NCBI GenBank assembly: GCA_001574975.1
Contig: KQ965741.1
Coordinates: forward strand, 248,001-312,000
Length of the DNA: 64,000 nucleotides
Source: Gonapodya prolifera JEL478
Taxonomy: Eukaryota > Monoblepharomycota > Monoblepharidomycetes > Monoblepharidales > Gonapodyaceae
Direction: 5' to 3'
The translations under genes and the position numbers were made by a program. Below the pieces are notes generated by a model, which saw only the letters and a list, made by a program, of their open reading frames with translations, did not search any database and was not told the origin of the DNA. Of this stretch, positions 59,334 to 64,000 are shown one piece after another (within the stretch, counting starts at the first letter, position 1; every line of letters starts with the position of its first letter).

Positions 59334-62300
59334 TCAAACAAGCCAAGCACCTCCTACTGTACTTCCAATCGACAATGTAACCCAGGGAGGCATTGCCCGT
59401 CGAATGCCTCGCAACACTTCCCCTTCATCCCAAAGAACGCCTGCCCGGTACCAGTCTGTGTCCCCGTACACTCCCCAGTCTCCAATCTCCCCTACCACGT
59501 TCCACATGCGACTGTCGTAGCCCCAAAACTCTAATTTGATTCTGCTCGTCTCGCAGGTTGTTGCGTTACTGTTTGGCGCACACCGGATCTCAAGCTCAAC
59601 GTCGAAGGTTTCAACACCATGTCCGTTCACCGTTCGGATCACATGCATCTTCTCCCCGGCGTCCAGCGGGGCATCGAGGCTCCATCCAACAAGGTCAGCC
59701 TCAAAAGTCAACGCAGACCAGCCAATTCCGGACTGTTCCATGTGAAGTTTGACCGTTCGGCTATTACGTTCAGCACTGAACGTCGACGTGCTGGTGACAT
59801 GAGGCGTTGGGCGCGGTGAAATGCGCCCAAGTTGAGCTCGTGTCTTATTCTTCGGAATCAAAGATTCGAACGCCGCGTACGGGTAATCAACCATTTGCAG
59901 AAAAGTCCTGCGCAGGATATGAGCAAGTGGTAGAAAGAACTATCACAAGCTGAAGGGACTCACGAAATTGGGAAGAACACATGAGCCTCAATACCAGGCC
60001 GTCGCGCCCTCTCCCACAAGTTCTCACGTTGGGGCCACCCAATCTTGCGTTCCAAAGCGTCCACCGCGAGCTCGAAGCCCCGGGGCTCAAAGTCGACTCT
60101 GCTGACTGATACCCATTTTCCATCCGCAGAATTATCCGTCACATTCTCGTTCAGTAACACGACCAAATGCTTGGGATGGGCATCACCGTCGAATGGGAAC
60201 ACTAGACGTGAGATCACAGCTGGCAGCACGACGGAGAGGACGAGTAGGATCAACAATGCTCTCTTTATGTGGCGGTCGCCACCGAAACGGTGGAGAAGAG
60301 CAGTCAAAGGAGCGAGGGCGATCCAGAAAATAATCCCCAACAGGACCCCTCCTACGAGTTCTGAAGGCAACGTTGTCCCTGCTCTGCCCATCAGGGGCAG
60401 CAGAATCGCAAAGGCGGGCAAAAAATAGAAGCAGTCAAGAAGGAGCGGGACGGTCCAGATGATGAAGTACGCTGCGATCGGCGAGGATGTCCGGCGGCCG
60501 TCGTGTGAGACGAACCCTCCGTTGCTTTTGTCCAGCACAAGGGTCCAGTACAGCTCGATAAACCAAAGACCTGCATTCAAGCACGCAACTGGACAGAGTG
60601 CATAGATGTGTTCAGATACAGGTGACACGGACCAGATTGGAGTGAGGACCAGACTTACCGCGCACTCCGGTGATCCAGGTAGTTCCAATGCCATACCACG
60701 TACCGACGGCCAGAATTGTGCTGGATAGGAGAAGCTGCGCCAACAAAGACCGACGCTCGACTGCGCGGGGGTCAACGAGGTGCTCGTCGTCCAAAAACGA
60801 GTTCTGGGCACTCTTGTGCCCTTTGGTTTTCGGCTGGACAAGTTTCCGTGTGACAGCAATGGCTGCGTACTGTGACAGAAACACGCCAAACAACGCGCCC
60901 CAGCTGTACATTGCCAGCAACCCGAGGGGTCCCGTTTTGAACCAGGTCAGAAGATTACCGCGCGACACCCACACGAGCGCGGCCGAGAGCGTCGATCCAA
61001 GTACGGCAAGCGGGAGCGCGCACACGAGGGCGACGACGGTGACAGCGAGTGCGATGGCGTGGGAAGACGACGAGGAGAGCGTGTTCGAGGACGACAGGAA
61101 GGCCAGTTCGCGTCGCGCGAGCGACAACACGGTGAACGCAGACGTGGCGAGGATGAGCGTGTGGATGACCCGCATTGTGGTTGTGGAGACGACCAGCTCA
61201 GAGTACCCTGTGGTGTTTTTTTTCGGCGTCCCGCTGTCCCTTTCAATCCGCCACGACAATGGGCTCGCTAACCCAAAACGCTTGCACACTCACCGAAAAC
61301 GTCTGTATACACCGTATCGTACCCCCTGACGTATCCCCCGCGCTCGTCCAAGTGCTCTTCCCGCGCGAGGTACTTTGCCAGCCCGAGCGCGTTATCGCCA
61401 AAGTGCTGAATCGACCCGGCTTCAAGACGCTCGGTGGAGTCGCGCATGGTGTGGTACACGTGCGAGTTCATATAGTACGCCATGTCGATTCCGACGAGAC
61501 CGTCGTGCCCGTACTGCATGAATTGGCGGAAGTCGGTGTCCGAGACGAGGATGCCTGTTCGGACTGGTGTAGGGGGGGGAGGGGGGGAGTCGAAAAGGAG
61601 GTTGAGAATGTACAGGAAAAGGGAAAACGCATTTTCAAACAACACTTACAGACATCGTTCATCTGCGACAGCAGCGGATAGTCATGCGCGTCAGCCGTCA
61701 GCCTTCCACACAATCACACCTACAATCGCAAACCACCCACGGAGACTCACCATGACACTGCCGTGGGGCCACTTTGCGCTCTTGGCGTAGGCCTTGACCA
61801 TTCCGGGCGAGTTTGCCTGGAAGAGCGCCTCGGGCCCGCCCTGCCCGCAGGCCTCGAGGTTCACGACGGCCTTTATGGACTTGGCGAGCGGGTGCGAGAC
61901 CATGAACCCGTACGAGCCGTCTTGGAGCGATTCCTCGGCACCGTTGAACACTGCGGGGGAATGGCGTTGCGTTGGTGGATTGGAATTTGGGTGACACGGA
62001 AAAAAAAACCCGACGACGATCAAGGGCGCTTACAAAAGATGATGGGGTTGCGCATGGCCTTCCTGAACTCCTTATCTCTGACAAGGACTCGCGCAACCTC
62101 GAGCAGAATCGCGACGCCCGCCGCGTCGTCGCCGGCGCCCGTCGTGCCCGTGGTGGTGTCCGTGTGGGCGTTGAAGAGGATCGCGGTGGGTGGCGAGGCG
62201 TCCGAGTCGGAGTCGGAGTACCCCGAGGGGACGAGGCGGGCGATCACGTTGGAGATTTGGTTGAAGCTAGAGTGGTGTGGCGGAGGTGGCGGTGGACGCG

Positions 62301-63188
62301 AAAAGTGAGTGGGTCGTGTGGTCAGCGGGGACGGTTCGAGATGTGGGATGTCCCACAGGCAATCTAGGTGCCATCAACACCATCCAACCTCGCAATCCCA
62401 TCCAGCAAGACCTCGAAGAGCGTTTCGCTCTGCATGGGATATTCTTCGCGCTGCGAAAGTGGCCCGCTCTGCAAGAGCCTTGGTCTCCGTCGCTCAACAG
62501 CCTCGGTCAGCGCCTAACGGCGCTTAGGCCTCGTGTCTCGCTTCGCTCGATGTGTCCTCGCTGCGCTCGCACAGCTCGCAACTTCGGCCTTCGGCCCCCG
62601 TTGCTCGCGAACTCACTTTTTGGTGACATCAATACCTGCAATATCGAAGCGATGACTTCCCGAGGGCCGATGGACATGTACCTCCCATTTCACGCCATCG
62701 GTAGCCTGGTTTCTCTGTGATTCGAGTGCCAGTGCGCCCAGCTCGCGCAAGAGGTACTCTTCTGTCCATTTTTCGCCGAGAGACCCGACCATGCGGCCGC
62801 CAATGACGGATGCCAAGTGATGAATGTGATCCTTTGCGCGTGCCTCGGAAAACTCGAGGAGATGGGCATCGGAGGTGGAGTTTCTGTTGTCGATTGGAGG
62901 CGGGAGGGAGTGCAGGCGGTGGTTAACAAACGCTGCAAGGAGGGCGATGTAGAGAGCGAGAAGAACGTATGTAAACAGCGGGTTCGCGAAGGAGAATTGC
63001 GACGGATTGGTGCTGCGATGTCGCGAGTTTTGCGAGTTTTGAGCGCGCCCCTTGAGCGTCGAGTCGGAGGTGGACACGTCTGCGGGCGGGACGGCGACCG
63101 CGTGCGATGCGGCGTGCGGTGCGCGATCGGGTGCGTCGTCATCCGCGTGTCTGCGTGCCGCTGCTGTTCTCCTCGTAACGTTGTCCAT
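59334..63188 (-). CDS. M28 metallopeptidase, ERMP1/Fxna-like, multi-pass
   Basis: Membrane zinc aminopeptidase-like protein of the ER or vacuole. ATG at 63188 (MDNVTRRTAAARRH); disordered cytosolic tail; TM1 (LFTYVLLALYIALLAAFV); RAKDHIHHLASVIGGRMVGS. The M28 metal ligands are all visible: ILFNAHTDTTTG (His), GAGDDAAGVAILLEVARVL (Asp), FNGAEESLQDGSYGF (Glu pair), VVNLEACGQGGPEALFQ (acidic ligand) and MNSHVYHTMRDS (His). After the lumenal protease come about eight hydrophobic segments (for example AIALAVTVVALVCALPLAVL, SLLAQLLLSSTILAVG, VPLLLDCFYFLPAFAILLPL, ALLILLVLSVVLPAVIS), then a C-terminal lumenal domain ending MPPWVTLSIGSTVGGAWLV, TGA at 59334. Several introns. A decayed copy of the 3' end is at 51181-51640. 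Confidence 0.88.
62440..62612. repeat. Intronic run of micro-palindromes
   Basis: Inside the first intron of the ERMP1-like gene (about 62267-62631). A GC-rich block is packed with small inverted repeats: CTCGCTTCGCTCG, CTCGCTGCGCTCG, CTTCGGCCTTCGG and CGCCTAACGGCG. Its base composition differs from the other introns here. Confidence 0.55.
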
Positions 63189-63559
63189 GTGTGTAAAAGA
63201 GTTTAGGCGGTGTGCTTTGAACTCCGACCACGGCACAACTGTTTCTTCTTTTGTAGTCTTTATTTCTTTTAATTCTTGGCTGATACAAACAGGAAATATA
63301 TGGATGGTGCTCTTTCTGTATGGCAGACTACTGGAAATACACTGCTGGTCACGTGTGGCTCACTCGTCCGTCGCTCTCAAAAGCCCACGGAATTGTTGCA
63401 TATAATTGATGTATTCCTTTGTGACGACAGGAGAAGACTAGCTGAAATCAAGCCGAGGAGAGAGGTACTTCTGTGGCAACATGGAACCAAATTGTAGTGT
63501 AGTTTTCTCTTTACATACTCCCGCACCCTACACATCGAATCTTTCACTTCCCAATCAAA

Positions 63560-64000
63560 ATGCGGCGCGCGGCGCTCGCCAGTGGGTCGGCGATTGGAGC
63601 GATCCGGACGACACAGGCAGCGCTCTTTTCCCATGACTCGAGGTGGGTGGGAATGTCCCAATCGAAGGAGTCCATCCAGTCCGACTGGACTTCTTGTCGC
63701 CTTTAAACTGACCCTCGCGACCCATCTTCCCGCTCTCACCCACTCTTCGCACCGCCTGGCACTGCACCAGCCTGTTTTTTATAACCGCGCCCGGGTGCAT
63801 TCGTGTCCACTCCACGCAAACGTCTCGCCTGGTGCGCACCTTGGCACCCACACCGGCCTCGGAGCCCGCCGCGCTGCAGCTGCACCCGTCGTCGCGGAGC
63901 CTCCTCTACGTCGCGTACGCTGATGGCAACGTCAGGCTGTGGGACTACGACAAGGGAGCGGTGGTGACCGAGTTGAAGCTGGGATTTCCTGTCATGCACT
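63560..64000 (+). CDS. WD40-repeat protein, 5' part only (runs off the window)
   Basis: ATG at 63560 starts MRRAALASGSAIGAIRTTQA and LFSHDSR, then a GTGGGT donor at about 63643. A later exon reads LVRTLAPTPASEPAALQLHP and LLYVAYADGNVRLWDYDKG, a clear WD40 blade with the terminal WD, continuing past the window end. The pattern resembles nucleolar/U3 snoRNP WD proteins but is too short to place. The exon join between 63643 and about 63830 is not fixed. It is divergent from the ERMP1-like gene with 371 bp between start codons. Confidence 0.6.

Noticed and set aside
1-64000. tRNA genes and retroelements
   Set aside because: I scanned for GGTTCGAATCC-type B boxes and for reverse-transcriptase or integrase motifs and saw none convincing. 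A tRNAscan-SE run and a translated search against transposon proteins would settle it.

Overview
This window is nuclear DNA from a fungus. The genes are dense, on both strands, and split by many short introns (mostly 50-130 bp, GTGAGT/GTAAGT-type donors, AG acceptors). The conserved genes (COQ6, CSN2, RPN5, PAF1, choline kinase, a HAK/KUP potassium transporter, an ER-type M28 peptidase, mitochondrial methionyl-tRNA formyltransferase) fit a filamentous or early-diverging (for example zoosporic) fungus. The phylum cannot be fixed from sequence alone. I saw no convincing tRNA, rRNA, CRISPR array, retroelement or virus-derived element.

Layout. 0-4.2 kb: two minus-strand genes, a Golgi-type GT61 glycosyltransferase and an amidase-signature hydrolase with some unusual features. 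4.4-6.4 kb: a probable non-autonomous element whose inverted ends are built from ~20-bp subrepeats. 6.5-7.9 kb: a secreted leucine-rich-repeat protein with a hydrophobic tail. 9.0-9.95 kb: a striking minisatellite of about 16 units, each carrying a small GGAGCT/AGCTCC-type hairpin. 10-12 kb: two uncertain small genes.

12-31.5 kb is a compact housekeeping block: COQ6 (ubiquinone synthesis), CSN2 (COP9 signalosome), a large J-domain/ankyrin/UBA/CCCH multidomain protein, an unknown Ser/Pro-rich protein, RPN5 (proteasome lid), an RBM5/10-type splicing factor, PAF1 (transcription elongation) and choline kinase. CSN2 and RPN5 are homologous PCI-domain proteins. With the UBA/J-domain protein between them they form a small ubiquitin/proteostasis neighbourhood.

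32-35.8 kb is gene-poor and holds a decayed-looking secreted-protein gene. 35.85-43.35 kb is one six-exon gene for a ~2,370-aa mostly disordered protein of unknown function. A HAK/KUP potassium transporter with a large acidic insertion follows (43.9-48.2 kb).

48.5-59 kb is the most dynamic region. A ~2.7-kb segment with a complete anion:cation-symporter-type MFS gene occurs twice in direct orientation, 5,579 bp apart, with no difference seen by eye inside the gene. Between the copies lie a decayed copy of the 3' end of the downstream ERMP1-like peptidase gene, the mitochondrial formyltransferase gene and repeat-rich spacer. Beyond the second copy is a divergent pair of unknown paralogous genes. 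The window closes with the intact ERMP1-like peptidase (minus strand) and the start of a WD40 gene.
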